Below are positions 34,640 to 44,104 of a stretch of 64,000 nt of DNA, piece after piece (position 1 is the first letter of the stretch; each line of letters begins with the position of its first letter). The notes beneath the pieces were generated by a model that was not told the DNA's origin, did no database searches, and saw only the letters and a program-made list of their open reading frames with translations. Source of the stretch: CALKAL01 sp051846895. Its GTDB lineage: Bacteria; Bacillota; Bacilli; Bacillales; Alkalibacillaceae. The DNA lies in the NCBI GenBank assembly GCA_051846895.1, contig JBPYCQ010000013.1, forward strand, positions 1 through 64,000, written 5' to 3'. The translations under genes were made by a program, and so were the position numbers.

Positions 34640-35584
34640 TTAATCGTCCTTGCGCAAACCAAGGCTTAAATCAGCAAGTTTATTTTTAACTTCATCTAAA
34701 GATTTACGTCCTAAGTTACGCACTTTCATCATGTCTTCTTCTGTTTTTTGCGTTAATTCATGAACCGTATTGATTCCTGCACGCTTTAAACAGTTATATG
34801 AACGAACAGATAAATCTAATTCTTCAATCGTCATTTCTAACACTTTTTCTTTCTGGTCTTCTTCTTTCTCAACCATAATCTCCGCTTTTTGCGCTTCATC
34901 TGTTAAACTAACGAACACGTTTAAATGTTCTGTAAAGATTTTAGCACCAAGGGAAATTGCTTCTTCCGGGCGAAGACTTCCATCTGTCCACACATCAAAC
35001 GTTAGTTTATCAAAATTCGCATCTTGACCGACACGTGTATTTTCAACTTGATAAGTGCATCGTTTTACTGGTGTGAAGATTGAATCAATTGGAATTACGC
35101 CAATCGGTTGCTCATCATGCTTATTTAACTCAGCAGGACGATAGCCACGTCCTCTTTCAGCAAAGATCTTCATGTTTAACTTACCATTACCTGAAATAGT
35201 TGCAATTAATAAATCAGGATTTAGGATTTCCACATCACTATCATGCTGTATATCCTTGGCTGTAACTTCCCCTTCTCCTTGAGCATTTATTTCAAGTGTT
35301 TTAGGTTCATCTGAATAAATTTTCAGTGCTAATTGTTTCAAGTTCAAAACAATCGTAGTCACATCTTCTACTACATGTTCTAAAGTAGAAAACTCATGAA
35401 GTGCACCTTCGATTTGTACAGATGTAACTGCTGCTCCTGGAAGTGAGGATAGCAAGATACGACGTAGGGCATTTCCAACTGTTGTTCCATACCCGCGCTC
35501 TAATGGTTCAATCACAAATTTACCAAACGTTGTATCTTCACTAACTTCAACTGTTTCCACTTTAGGTTTTTCAATTTCAATCAT
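34640..35584 (-). CDS. rpoA: RNA polymerase alpha subunit
   Basis: Alpha subunit of 314 residues. The N-terminal dimerisation domain has EPLERGYGTTVGNALRRIL and SLPGAAVTSV; an acidic linker (about 228-240) leads to the C-terminal domain with LDLSVRSYNCLKRAGI and NLGRKSLDEVKNKL, which binds UP elements and activators. The start is the ATG at 35584 after GGAGGGTTTG. It is preceded by a 168-bp gap with a likely internal promoter. Confidence 0.98.
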   Translation of the reverse strand: MIEIEKPKVETVEVSEDTTFGKFVIEPLERGYGTTVGNALRRILLSSLPGAAVTSVQIEGALHEFSTLEHVVEDVTTIVLNLKQLALKIYSDEPKTLEINAQGEGEVTAKDIQHDSDVEILNPDLLIATISGNGKLNMKIFAERGRGYRPAELNKHDEQPIGVIPIDSIFTPVKRCTYQVENTRVGQDANFDKLTFDVWTDGSLRPEEAISLGAKIFTEHLNVFVSLTDEAQKAEIMVEKEEDQKEKVLEMTIEELDLSVRSYNCLKRAGINTVHELTQKTEEDMMKVRNLGRKSLDEVKNKLADLSLGLRKDD

Positions 35585-35708
35585 CCACAAACCCTCCTTC
35601 AAAACGTCGAAACATCGACGATACGAGACGTACCCCCGAAATTAATCAAGTTGTTTCTTGATCATTTAATAGTTTTTCCGCACTACGTGTAAAAAAACTT
35701 ATTACCCT

Positions 35709-35737
35709 ATCATATCCCATTATAGACAGGGATACAA
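35709..35737 (-). promoter_or_regulatory. Possible internal promoter before rpoA
   Basis: Minus strand: TTGTAT (35732-35737), 17 bp, TATGAT (35709-35714), in the rpsK-rpoA gap, much wider than most gaps in this operon. The gap also contains short stems (TCAAG/CTTGA; CGTCGATGTTTCGACG). An internal promoter at this place is known in B. subtilis. Confidence 0.45.
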
Positions 35738-35752
35738 ATTATATACTAACGA

Positions 35753-36151
<399 letters not shown>

Positions 36152-36175
36152 GGCTTAGCATACCTCCTTCATTTA

Positions 36176-36541
36176 TTATTTTTTCTTATTCGCTACTGTA
36201 CGACGAGGACCTTTACGTGTACGAGAGTTATTTTTCGTATTTTGACCACGTACTGGTAATCCACGACGATGGCGGATTCCTCTATATGAACCAATTTCAA
36301 TTAGACGTTTAATGTTAAGTGAAACTTCACGACGAAGGTCACCTTCAACATTGTATTTGTCTACTTCTTTACGGATATTTGCTAATTCTTCTTCTGTTAA
36401 ATCACGTACACGTGTATCTTCAGAAACTCCTGCATTTTTCAAAATTTCTTGTGCAGTTGATTTACCGATTCCGTATACGTATGTTAATGAAATAACGATA
36501 CGTTTATCACGCGGAACATCTACTCCTGCTATACGAGCCAT
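36176..36541 (-). CDS. rpsM: 30S ribosomal protein S13
   Basis: S13 of 121 residues. ARIAGVDVPRDKRIVISL, YVYGIGKSTAQEIL and RGIRHRRGLPVRGQ are the family signatures; the basic tail ends in ANKKK and contacts P-site tRNA. ATG start at 36541 after GGAGGTG. Confidence 0.98.
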   Translation of the reverse strand: MARIAGVDVPRDKRIVISLTYVYGIGKSTAQEILKNAGVSEDTRVRDLTEEELANIRKEVDKYNVEGDLRREVSLNIKRLIEIGSYRGIRHRRGLPVRGQNTKNNSRTRKGPRRTVANKKK

Positions 36542-36565
36542 GTAAGACTTGCACCTCCTTCAAAT

Positions 36566-36679
36566 TTATCCTTGCTTTTGCTTATGCTTTGGATTTTCAC
36601 AAATTACCATTACTCTACCTTTACGGCGGATTACTTTACATTTTTCACAAATCGGTTTTACAGATGGTCTTACTTTCAC
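36566..36679 (-). CDS. rpmJ: 50S ribosomal protein L36
   Basis: L36 of 37 residues, encoded from GTG at 36679, eight bases after AGGAGG: KVRPSVKPICEKCKVI then RRKGRVMVICENPKHKQ. It carries the zinc-binding C+ pattern (Cys11, Cys14, Cys27, His32), so it is the zinc-containing form. It lies between infA and rpsM as in all Bacillus. Confidence 0.97.
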   Translation of the reverse strand: MKVRPSVKPICEKCKVIRRKGRVMVICENPKHKQKQG

Positions 36680-36712
36680 TTTTCTTACCTCCTTTAGATC
36701 GGAGTATTCCTA

Positions 36713-36931
36713 TTATTTGTAACGGTATGTGATCCGACCTCTTGTTAAGTCGTATGGTGACATTTCTACTGTCACTTTATCTCCCGGTAAGATACGGATA
36801 AAATGCATTCGAATTTTACCAGATACGTGTGCTAATATCTCGTGATCGTTTTCTAGTTTTACTTTAAACATTGCATTTGGTAATGTCTCTAAAACCGTAC
36901 CTTCCATCTCAATAACGTCATCTTTCGCCAT
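36713..36931 (-). CDS. infA: Translation initiation factor IF-1
   Basis: IF-1 of 72 residues, a single OB fold that blocks the ribosomal A site during initiation. AKDDVIEMEGTVLETLPNA, LAHVSGKIRMHFIRILPGD and DLTRGRITYRYK match Bacillus nearly residue for residue. The ATG at 36931 overlaps the upstream KOW-domain gene by 14 bp. Confidence 0.98.
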   Translation of the reverse strand: MAKDDVIEMEGTVLETLPNAMFKVKLENDHEILAHVSGKIRMHFIRILPGDKVTVEMSPYDLTRGRITYRYK

Positions 36932-37247
36932 AGAGAGAATCTCCCTTCTTCCAATCTGTTAATTGTTCATTAACAAATTTTGTTATTGCGAAGCGAAGTT
37001 TTCCGTTCGTTACTCGACCAGTTTCTTTCATACTTTTCTCCACTTCTGGAGCAATATAATCAAGTAATTCGACATGATGAATGTTTTTGCGTTTAGGTCG
37101 ATCAAATTTACGTTTATCACCATCAGCTAAGAAAACATGTTTGTCATCTATCGTGTCAATAATAATCGCAAACTGATCTTTTTCACGACCTCGTAATATT
37201 CTTACTACCTGGCCAATCCTGGGACTTCCCGACTCTCCATCGACCAA
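36918..37247 (-). CDS. KOW-domain RNA-binding protein (L14e-like, YbzG type)
   Basis: Protein of 109 residues between map and infA, where B. subtilis has YbzG. The N-terminal half is a KOW/SH3-like domain (PRIGQVVRILRGREKDQF, VFLADGDKRKFDRPKRKN). The C-terminal half, with TGRVTNGKLRFAITKFVNE, is predicted to be helical. Annotated widely as ribosomal L14E/L27E-like; its exact ribosomal or RNA role is not settled. The start appears to be TTG at 37247 with AGGTGA upstream. Confidence 0.85.
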   Translation of the reverse strand: MVDGESGSPRIGQVVRILRGREKDQFAIIIDTIDDKHVFLADGDKRKFDRPKRKNIHHVELLDYIAPEVEKSMKETGRVTNGKLRFAITKFVNEQLTDWKKGDSLYGER

Positions 37248-37263
37248 TCATAATCACCTTCAC

Positions 37264-38010
37264 TTAAGCTTTAGTTAGTATTTCAAAACCGTCTTTCACT
37301 ACAGCGACAGTATGCTCGAAATGAGCGCAATTTTCTCCGTCTTCTGTAACGACAGTCCATTGATCTTCTAATGTTCGAACATAACGTTCGCCTAAATTGA
37401 CCATTGGCTCGATTGCCAACACCATACCTTCTTTAAGTCTCGGGCCTTTATTCGGTGGACCGAAATTAGAGATATGTGGGTCTTCATGAAGGCCTTGCCC
37501 TATTCCATGACCACCATATTCACGAACAATCGTAAACCCAAAAGGATTAACATACGATTCAATCGCATGTGAAATATCGGACAAACGATTACCAGGCTTA
37601 ACTTGCTTCAAACCTTCAAACAGTGAAGCTTCCGTTACTTCTAGCAGCTTCTCAGTTTGTTCGTCAATCTCACCAACTGGATATGTCCAAGCTGAATCTC
37701 CATGATATCCGTTGTAATTAGCTCCGATATCGATACTAATAACATCTCCATCTTGAAGTACACGATTACCTGGGATTCCATGAACAAGTTCCTCGTTTAC
37801 TGATGTACAAATGCTACCTTTAAAACCATTGTAACCCTTAAAAGAAGGTTTAGCATCCATGCTACGTATAAACTTTTCAGCAATACTATCAAGCTCTTTC
37901 GTTGTAATCCCTGGCTCAATATGTTTTTTTAATTCTTCGTGAGTTAAGGCAACAATTTTACCTGCTTGACGCATGATTTCGATTTCTCTTGGAGTTTTTA
38001 AAATAATCAT
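37264..38010 (-). CDS. map: Type I methionine aminopeptidase
   Basis: Removes N-terminal Met from nascent proteins; 248 residues. Metal ligands are seen in ISIDIGANYNGYHGDSAW (two Asp), REYGGHGIGQGLHEDPHI (His), AIEPMVNLGE (Glu) and QWTVVTEDGENCAHFEHTV (Glu). No N-terminal zinc extension. It overlaps adk by 4 bp; standard place in the spc operon. Confidence 0.98.
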   Translation of the reverse strand: MIILKTPREIEIMRQAGKIVALTHEELKKHIEPGITTKELDSIAEKFIRSMDAKPSFKGYNGFKGSICTSVNEELVHGIPGNRVLQDGDVISIDIGANYNGYHGDSAWTYPVGEIDEQTEKLLEVTEASLFEGLKQVKPGNRLSDISHAIESYVNPFGFTIVREYGGHGIGQGLHEDPHISNFGPPNKGPRLKEGMVLAIEPMVNLGERYVRTLEDQWTVVTEDGENCAHFEHTVAVVKDGFEILTKA

Positions 38011-38660
38011 TTGATAACTCCTCCGATGGTTTGATCAATTTGTTGAAAAACTTCATCAATATGTTGATCGCCATCAATCTCTACTAAATACCCTTTATTC
38101 TCATAAAAAGATAACAACGGCTGCATTTGCTCTAGATTAACATTCAAACGATTTTTTACAGTGCTTTCTGTATCATCATCTCGTTGGATCAATGTTGCAC
38201 CATCGTGGTCACATATTCCTTCAGTTTTTGGCGGATTAAATTCCACATGGTAAGTCGAACCGCATTCTGGGCAAATTCTTCTACCAGTTAAACGGTCGAC
38301 CAATTTTTGTTTCGGAACGTTAACGTGAATGACGTAATCTAGACTTGTGCCTAGCTCATTAAGCAACGCTTCGAGCGCCTCGGCTTGCGGGACTGTTCTT
38401 GGGAAACCATCTAATAAGAATCCTTCGTTACAGTCGGGTTTGCTTAAGCGTTCCTTAACAATTCCAATTGTCACTTCATCAGGTACAAGTTCACCTTGAT
38501 CCATATAAGATTTTGCTTTATTTCCTAGCTCTGTTCCTTCTCTAATCGCAGAACGGAACATATCTCCAGTTGAGATATGAGGGATGGCATACTTTTCTAC
38601 GATCTTTTCTGCTTGGGTGCCTTTTCCAGCACCAGGCAGTCCCATTAAAATCAGATTCAT
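38007..38660 (-). CDS. adk: Adenylate kinase
   Basis: Long-form adenylate kinase of 217 residues. The P-loop is GLPGAGKGTQAEKI; FLLDGFPRTVPQAEAL follows. The LID holds a zinc site with three Cys and one Asp (CPECG then CDHDG), as in B. subtilis. It lies between secY and map, starting 37 bp after secY. Confidence 0.98.
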   Translation of the reverse strand: MNLILMGLPGAGKGTQAEKIVEKYAIPHISTGDMFRSAIREGTELGNKAKSYMDQGELVPDEVTIGIVKERLSKPDCNEGFLLDGFPRTVPQAEALEALLNELGTSLDYVIHVNVPKQKLVDRLTGRRICPECGSTYHVEFNPPKTEGICDHDGATLIQRDDDTESTVKNRLNVNLEQMQPLLSFYENKGYLVEIDGDQHIDEVFQQIDQTIGGVIK

Positions 38661-38697
38661 ATTTTCCCCTCGCTCTCATTTTAGCATTGTAGAAGGT

Positions 38698-39990
38698 CTA
38701 CTTAATGAAACCACGATAGTGACGCTTCACAAGTTGACTTTCTAACTGTTTCATCGTGTTCAATGCAACACCAACAACGATTAGTAGACTCGTTCCACCA
38801 ATTTGTACAGCTGCTGGTAGATTAGCGATTGTACCTAAAATGATTGGGAATATAGATACTACTGCTAAGAATAACGATCCAACAAAAGTTAATCGATAAA
38901 TAACTCTCGTTAAATACGTTTCAGTATTTTTACCTGGACGAATTCCCGGAACGTATCCACCTTGTTTTTGTAAGTTTTCTGCCATTTGCTCAGGATTAAC
39001 TTGAACAAATGTGTAAAAGTATGTGAAGGCGATAATTAATCCGACATAAATGACCATACCTATTGGTTGTGTATAATCAAATATATTTTCAATCGTTGAT
39101 GCGATTCGATTGCCTTCAAAAAACCTTGCGATAGTCTGAGGTGCGATAATAAACGAAATAGCAAAAATAATTGGGATTACGCCTGCAGCGTTAACTTTTA
39201 ACGGCAAATGTGCAGAGTGTCCTCCAACTGGTGAACGGTTAACTGTTCTTTTTGCATATTGAATAGGGATTTTACGCACTGCCTCTTGGATGAAAATAAC
39301 TCCAACAATCACTGCAATAACTACTAGTAAAATGATTCCCAATATAACAAGATTTAAGAACAATTGATCCCCTGCATCAGTTATATATTGTTCATATAAC
39401 TGGTTTAATCCGTTTGGAATACCCGCTACGATCCCCGCGAAGATAATAATTGAAATTCCATTTCCTACACCAAATTCAGTAATTTGCTCACCAAGCCACA
39501 TTAAAAATGTTGTTCCACCTGTTAATACAACAGCAATGATTAAGTACGTCATGAAGTTAGGATTACTGATTAAAGCTCCACTTGACATATAGTTAAACCC
39601 GACTGACATACCAATCGCTTGGATGAACGCAAGAACTACTGTACCATAACGCGTGAATTGAGCTAATTTACGACGTCCAACTTCACCTTGTTTTCTCCAT
39701 TCCGAAAATTTCGGAACGACGTCCATTTGTAACAACTGCATAATGATCGCACTTGTAATGTATGGGAAAATCCCCATTGCAAATATAGAAAACTGGCTTA
39801 ACGCTCCTCCACCGAATGTATCGATAAAGCCGAATGCATTCACATCGTTCCAGAAATCTAATGCTTCTTTATTCGTAAATGGAACTGGAATGAATGATCC
39901 TAATCGGAAAACGATGAGAACAGCGAGAGTGAATAGGATTTTTCGTCTTATATCAGCTACGCGAAATAGGTTCACGAAAGTACGAAACAT
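38698..39990 (-). CDS. secY: Protein translocase subunit SecY
   Basis: Central channel of the Sec translocon, 430 residues with ten membrane segments. FRLGSFIPVPFT begins the plug region; YGTVVLAFIQAIGMS, GNGISIIIFAGIVAGIP and TYFYTFVQVNPEQMAENLQ are family patterns. The ATG at 39990 overlaps the last base of the rplO stop. Confidence 0.98.
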   Translation of the reverse strand: MFRTFVNLFRVADIRRKILFTLAVLIVFRLGSFIPVPFTNKEALDFWNDVNAFGFIDTFGGGALSQFSIFAMGIFPYITSAIIMQLLQMDVVPKFSEWRKQGEVGRRKLAQFTRYGTVVLAFIQAIGMSVGFNYMSSGALISNPNFMTYLIIAVVLTGGTTFLMWLGEQITEFGVGNGISIIIFAGIVAGIPNGLNQLYEQYITDAGDQLFLNLVILGIILLVVIAVIVGVIFIQEAVRKIPIQYAKRTVNRSPVGGHSAHLPLKVNAAGVIPIIFAISFIIAPQTIARFFEGNRIASTIENIFDYTQPIGMVIYVGLIIAFTYFYTFVQVNPEQMAENLQKQGGYVPGIRPGKNTETYLTRVIYRLTFVGSLFLAVVSIFPIILGTIANLPAAVQIGGTSLLIVVGVALNTMKQLESQLVKRHYRGFIK

Positions 39991-40430
39991 TAGATCACCT
40001 CAGTTTGACCGCCTGCAGCTTCAATAGCTTCTTTAGCAGAAGCAGAGAATTTATGCGCTTTTACAGTCAATTTTTTCTCTACGTTTCCATTACCTAGAAT
40101 TTTAACACCTGCATTTAGTTTGCTTATAACGCCTGTTTCTAATAATAATTCAGGAGTTACTTCTGTTCCTTCATCGAAACGGTTTAAAGTTTCAAGATTT
40201 ATTATAGAGTATTCTTTACGATTTATATTTGTAAAACCTCGTTTTGGTAAACGTTGGAATAATGGCATTTGACCACCTTCAAATCCTGGACGAACTCCAC
40301 CGCCTGAACGGGCTTTTTGTCCTTTATGTCCACGACCAGATGTCTTACCATTACCTGATGCCATACCTCTACCAACGCGGTTACGTTTTTTACGAGAACC
40401 TTCATTAGCTTTTAACTCGTGAAGTTTCAT
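39990..40430 (-). CDS. rplO: 50S ribosomal protein L15
   Basis: L15 of 146 residues. MKLHELKANEGSRKKRNRVG, the Gly/Lys-rich SGNGKTSGRGHKGQKARSG and GGQMPLFQRLPKRGF are diagnostic. The stop overlaps secY. Large-subunit assembly protein. Confidence 0.98.
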   Translation of the reverse strand: MKLHELKANEGSRKKRNRVGRGMASGNGKTSGRGHKGQKARSGGGVRPGFEGGQMPLFQRLPKRGFTNINRKEYSIINLETLNRFDEGTEVTPELLLETGVISKLNAGVKILGNGNVEKKLTVKAHKFSASAKEAIEAAGGQTEVI

Positions 40431-40460
40431 GCGAGCACCTCCTCTTAACGTTATTTTCCA

Positions 40461-40643
40461 TTAAGCTTCTTTTACTGATACGAGGTGAGATACTTTATTA
40501 ATCATACCTCTTATTGCCGGTGTATCTTCAAGTACAACCGTTTGGCGGATTTTTTTCAATCCTAATGCTTTTACTGTATCTTGTTGATCTTGTTTTCTTC
40601 CGATTACACTTCGAGTGAGGGTAATTTCTAATTTATTAGCCAT
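40461..40643 (-). CDS. rpmD: 50S ribosomal protein L30
   Basis: L30 of 60 residues: KLEITLTRSVIGRKQDQQ and ALGLKKIRQTVVLEDTPA are family motifs. It lies between rpsE and rplO, in the spc operon order. Confidence 0.97.
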   Translation of the reverse strand: MANKLEITLTRSVIGRKQDQQDTVKALGLKKIRQTVVLEDTPAIRGMINKVSHLVSVKEA

Positions 40644-40656
40644 TTGTTTTCCCTCC

Positions 40657-41160
40657 TTATCCTAACAGTTCTTCAACTGACTTGCCGCGTAATTTTGCGA
40701 TTTCTTCTACTGTCTTTAAACCTTTTAATCCTTCCATTGTAGCACGTACCATGTTGATTGGTGTACTTGAACCTAAAGATTTAGATAAAATATCTCCAAC
40801 ACCAGCAAGCTCTAATACCGCACGAACTGGTCCACCTGCGATAACTCCAGTACCCTCTAATGCTGGTTTTAGTAAGATGTTTCCGCCACCGAATCTTCCG
40901 ATGATATCGTGTGGAATAGTTGTTCCAACGATTGGTACACGAATTAAGTTTTTCTTACCGTCTTCAATTGCTTTACGGATTGCATCTGGTACTTCTTGTG
41001 CTTTTCCTGTACCGAATCCAACATGTCCGTTTTTATCTCCAACGACTACTAAAGCAGTAAAGCGAAAACGACGTCCACCTTTTACAACTTTAGCAACACG
41101 ATTAACTGTAACTACACGTTCTTCTAAATCTAATTTACTAGCATCGATTAAAGTCTTCAT
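40657..41160 (-). CDS. rpsE: 30S ribosomal protein S5
   Basis: S5 of 167 residues. ERVVTVNRVAKVVKGGRRFR is the loop region linked to spectinomycin response and appears wild-type. FGTGKAQEVPDAIRKAIED and TIPHDIIGRFGGGNILLKPA follow. ATG start at 41160. Confidence 0.98.
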   Translation of the reverse strand: MKTLIDASKLDLEERVVTVNRVAKVVKGGRRFRFTALVVVGDKNGHVGFGTGKAQEVPDAIRKAIEDGKKNLIRVPIVGTTIPHDIIGRFGGGNILLKPALEGTGVIAGGPVRAVLELAGVGDILSKSLGSSTPINMVRATMEGLKGLKTVEEIAKLRGKSVEELLG

Positions 41161-41184
41161 GAATTTCCCTCCTTTATAAGTCGA

Positions 41185-41547
41185 TTAAAATTCTAATCCA
41201 GCGTCGCGCGCAGCTTCTGCTAAAGCTTTTACACGTCCGTGATATAAGTAACCTCCACGATCGAACACGACTGATTTATAACCTTTATCTACCGCACGTT
41301 TTGCGATTAATTCACCGACCTGTTTAGCTGCTTCTGTATTTCCTGTTCCATCAGCTTTAAATTCAGGATCTACTGTTGAAGCACTCGCTAATGTTACACC
41401 ACTCATATCATCGATTAGTTGAGCATAGATATGTTTGTTTGAACGGTAAACATTTAAGCGTGGGCGTTCAGCAGTACCGAATAAATTGCGTCGTACACGT
41501 TGATGACGCTTTTTACGAACCTCATTCTTATCTGGCTTCGTAATCAT
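41185..41547 (-). CDS. rplR: 50S ribosomal protein L18
   Basis: L18 of 120 residues, 5S rRNA binder. KRHQRVRRNLFGTAERPRL, VYRSNKHIYAQLIDD and VFDRGGYLYHGRVKALAEA are diagnostic; the C-terminus ARDAGLEF matches the family. Confidence 0.98.
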   Translation of the reverse strand: MITKPDKNEVRKKRHQRVRRNLFGTAERPRLNVYRSNKHIYAQLIDDMSGVTLASASTVDPEFKADGTGNTEAAKQVGELIAKRAVDKGYKSVVFDRGGYLYHGRVKALAEAARDAGLEF

Positions 41548-41579
41548 TTAGGTCACTCCTTTCTGTCTCTTAACGGATA

Positions 41580-42116
41580 TTATTTAGCAGTTTTACCTTC
41601 CTTACGACGGACATGTTCACCTGCATAACGAATTCCTTTACCTTTGTAAGGTTCTGGTTTACGAATTGCGCGGATGTTTGCCGCAACTGCTCCAACTTTT
41701 TCTTTATCAATTCCTTTAACAACTACTTTGTTGTTAGCAGGACATTCAATTTCAATTCCTTCTTCTGGTTCAATCTCAACCGGATGTGAATACCCAGCAT
41801 TAACGACTAATTTCTTACCTTGCATTTGCGCACGGTAACCAACACCGGTAATTTCAAGTGCTTTTTCAAAACCATTCGTTACACCTTCAACCATATTGTT
41901 TAATAAACTTCTAGTTGTGCCGTGTAATGAACGGTGTTCTTTATTTTCACTTGGACGTGCGACAGTGACTGTGTTACCTTCGAAATTAAAAATCATATCT
42001 TCATGGAATGTACGTGTTAATTCACCTTTTGGTCCTTTAACAGTAATCGTATTTCCGTCTTGTTTTATTTCAACACCGTTTGGGATTTCTATAACTTTTA
42101 ATCCTATACGTGACAT
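41580..42116 (-). CDS. rplF: 50S ribosomal protein L6
   Basis: L6 of 178 residues with two repeated domains. SRIGLKVIEIPNGVEIK, EITGVGYRAQMQGKKLVVN and the signature PEPYKGKGIRYAGEHVRRK are present. It lies near the factor-binding centre. Confidence 0.98.
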   Translation of the reverse strand: MSRIGLKVIEIPNGVEIKQDGNTITVKGPKGELTRTFHEDMIFNFEGNTVTVARPSENKEHRSLHGTTRSLLNNMVEGVTNGFEKALEITGVGYRAQMQGKKLVVNAGYSHPVEIEPEEGIEIECPANNKVVVKGIDKEKVGAVAANIRAIRKPEPYKGKGIRYAGEHVRRKEGKTAK

Positions 42117-42144
42117 CTATTACACCTCCTGACTTTCGGTACTA

Positions 42145-42540
42145 TTACCAAATGTAAGCTAAAACTTCTCCGCCTACTGCTTGTTCACGAGCTTCTTTAT
42201 CCGTTAATACTCCTTTAGAAGTGGAAACTACAGCTACACCTAAACCATTTAATACGCGTGGTAATTCATCCGCTTTCGCATACACACGGCGCCCAGGTTT
42301 ACTGATTCTTTTAATTCCCGTAATAACGCGTTCATTACCAGAACTGTATTTTAGGAATAGACGTAATACGCCTTGCTTATCATCTTCTATATATTCATAA
42401 TCGCGAATATAACCTTCACGCTTTAAAATTTCTACAATGTCTCTTTTCAGTTTAGAAGCTGGAACTTCTAACTGGTCATGACGTACCATGTTTGCATTGC
42501 GAATTCTTGTTAGCATATCTGCTATTGGATCAGTCATCAT
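42145..42540 (-). CDS. rpsH: 30S ribosomal protein S8
   Basis: S8 of 131 residues. DPIADMLTRIRNANMVRH and the C-terminal VSTSKGVLTDKEAREQAVGG are diagnostic. Two adjacent ATG codons (42540, 42537) are possible starts; the GGAGG is 10 bases upstream of the first. Confidence 0.98.
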   Translation of the reverse strand: MMTDPIADMLTRIRNANMVRHDQLEVPASKLKRDIVEILKREGYIRDYEYIEDDKQGVLRLFLKYSSGNERVITGIKRISKPGRRVYAKADELPRVLNGLGVAVVSTSKGVLTDKEAREQAVGGEVLAYIW

Positions 42541-42570
42541 TTGTACATTACCTCCTTCCCTGAAACGGGT

Positions 42571-42756
42571 TTACCAGCTTGCTTTTTTAACGCCTGGAAT
42601 TTGTCCTTCATATGCTAATTCACGGAAACAAATACGGCATAATTTAAATTTGCGAATAACGGAGTGCGGACGACCGCAGCGTTCACAACGAGTGTATTCA
42701 CGCACTTTAAATTTTTGTTGGCGTTTTTGTTTTGCGATCATTGACTTTTTAGCCAC
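42571..42756 (-). CDS. rpsN: 30S ribosomal protein S14, type Z
   Basis: Short zinc-binding S14 of 61 residues: AKKSMIAKQKRQQKFKVREY, then two CxxC knuckles, CERCGRPHS and LCRICFRELAYEG. The zinc-free long form (rpsN2 in B. subtilis) would be elsewhere if present. Confidence 0.98.
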   Translation of the reverse strand: MAKKSMIAKQKRQQKFKVREYTRCERCGRPHSVIRKFKLCRICFRELAYEGQIPGVKKASW

Positions 42757-42779
42757 AATTTTCCCTCCTTATTTCTAAA

Positions 42780-43319
42780 TTACTGTCTGAAAGGCATACC
42801 TAGTTGTTTTAACAACTCGAAAGCCTCTTCGTCTGTATCAGCAGTTGTTACAATTACGATATCCATACCACGTACTTTATTTACTTTATCGTAATCAACT
42901 TCCGGGAAAATCAATTGTTCTTTGACACCAAGTGTATAGTTACCACGACCATCAAAAGCCTTTGATGACACACCGCGGAAATCTCGAACACGTGGTAAAG
43001 AAACTGAAATTAATTTTTGCAGAAAATCATACATACGATCACCGCGCAAAGTAACTTTCGCACCGATTGGCATACCTTCACGTAGACGGAATCCAGCGAT
43101 TGACTTTTTAGCACGTGTCACTGTAGGTTTCTGACCGGAAATTAATGTTAATTCCTCAACAGCATTATCAAGCGCTTTTGAGTTCTGGACCGCATCTCCT
43201 ACACCCATGTTAACAACGACTTTTTCAATTTTTGGCGCTTGCATGACTGAGTCATAATTAAATTTTTCTACTAAACTTGGGACGATTTCTTCTTGATATC
43301 TCTTTTTAAGATCGTTCAT
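42780..43319 (-). CDS. rplE: 50S ribosomal protein L5
   Basis: L5 of 179 residues, 5S rRNA and P-site tRNA contact. Motifs PKIEKVVVNMGVGDAVQN, GQKPTVTRAKKSIAGFRLR and GVKEQLIFPEVDYDKV. ATG start at 43319. Confidence 0.98.
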   Translation of the reverse strand: MNDLKKRYQEEIVPSLVEKFNYDSVMQAPKIEKVVVNMGVGDAVQNSKALDNAVEELTLISGQKPTVTRAKKSIAGFRLREGMPIGAKVTLRGDRMYDFLQKLISVSLPRVRDFRGVSSKAFDGRGNYTLGVKEQLIFPEVDYDKVNKVRGMDIVIVTTADTDEEAFELLKQLGMPFRQ

Positions 43320-43345
43320 CTTATAGACCTCCTTTCAACGCTAGA

Positions 43346-43657
43346 CTATTTATCTAAAGGTTCGCCAGACTTTTTAGCAATACGCACTTTTTTTCCATTA
43401 CGTTCTTCGTAACCAACACGTGTCGGTTCACCAGTTTTCGGATCGATTGGCATAACGTTAGAAACGTGAATTGGTGCTTCTTGCGTTAAAATCCCACCTT
43501 GAGGATTGTCTTGTGAAGGCTTAGCATGTTTTTTCATATAGTTTACACCTTCAACTAGAACGCGCTCTTTTTTCGGGAACGCCTCTAAAATAACGCCTTC
43601 TTTTCCTTTATCTTTACCAGTAATTACTTTTACTTTATCGCCTTTCTTTACATGCAT
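43346..43657 (-). CDS. rplX: 50S ribosomal protein L24
   Basis: L24 of 103 residues with a KOW domain: MHVKKGDKVKVITGKDKGK. The ATG at 43657 follows GGAGGTG; the open frame to 43693 overlaps the rplN stop and is not the start. Assembly initiator of the 50S subunit. Confidence 0.97.
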   Translation of the reverse strand: MHVKKGDKVKVITGKDKGKEGVILEAFPKKERVLVEGVNYMKKHAKPSQDNPQGGILTQEAPIHVSNVMPIDPKTGEPTRVGYEERNGKKVRIAKKSGEPLDK

Positions 43658-43692
43658 GAATCGTGCACCTCCTTGCAAGGCTAAATTTTGCA

Positions 43693-44061
43693 TTATAAAA
43701 CTTCAGGAGCCAGTGAAACGATTTTCATGAACTGTTTCTCACGCAATTCACGTGCTACTGGGCCGAAAATACGTGTTCCACGTGGGCTTTTATCATCACG
43801 GATAATAACCGCTGCATTTTCGTCAAAACGAATGTAAGAACCATCTTTACGACGAACTCCGCTCTTAGAACGAACGATGACAGCTTTAACTACTTCACCC
43901 TTCTTAACAACGCCACCTGGTGTTGCTTGTTTAACTGAACAAACAATTACGTCACCAATATTAGCTGTTTTTCGTCCTGAACCACCTAATACTTTAATCG
44001 TTAGTACTTCACGTGCACCAGAGTTATCAGCAACTTTTAATCTAGTTTCTTGTTGGATCAT
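43693..44061 (-). CDS. rplN: 50S ribosomal protein L14
   Basis: L14 of 122 residues. MIQQETRLKVADNSGAREV, the signature GGVVKKGEVVKAVIVRSK and FGPVARELREKQFMKIVSL are present. Forms an inter-subunit bridge. Confidence 0.98.
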   Translation of the reverse strand: MIQQETRLKVADNSGAREVLTIKVLGGSGRKTANIGDVIVCSVKQATPGGVVKKGEVVKAVIVRSKSGVRRKDGSYIRFDENAAVIIRDDKSPRGTRIFGPVARELREKQFMKIVSLAPEVL

Positions 44062-44104
44062 AGGATTTGTTACCTCCCTTCGGTTTCATACCGACCGATC
44101 TATA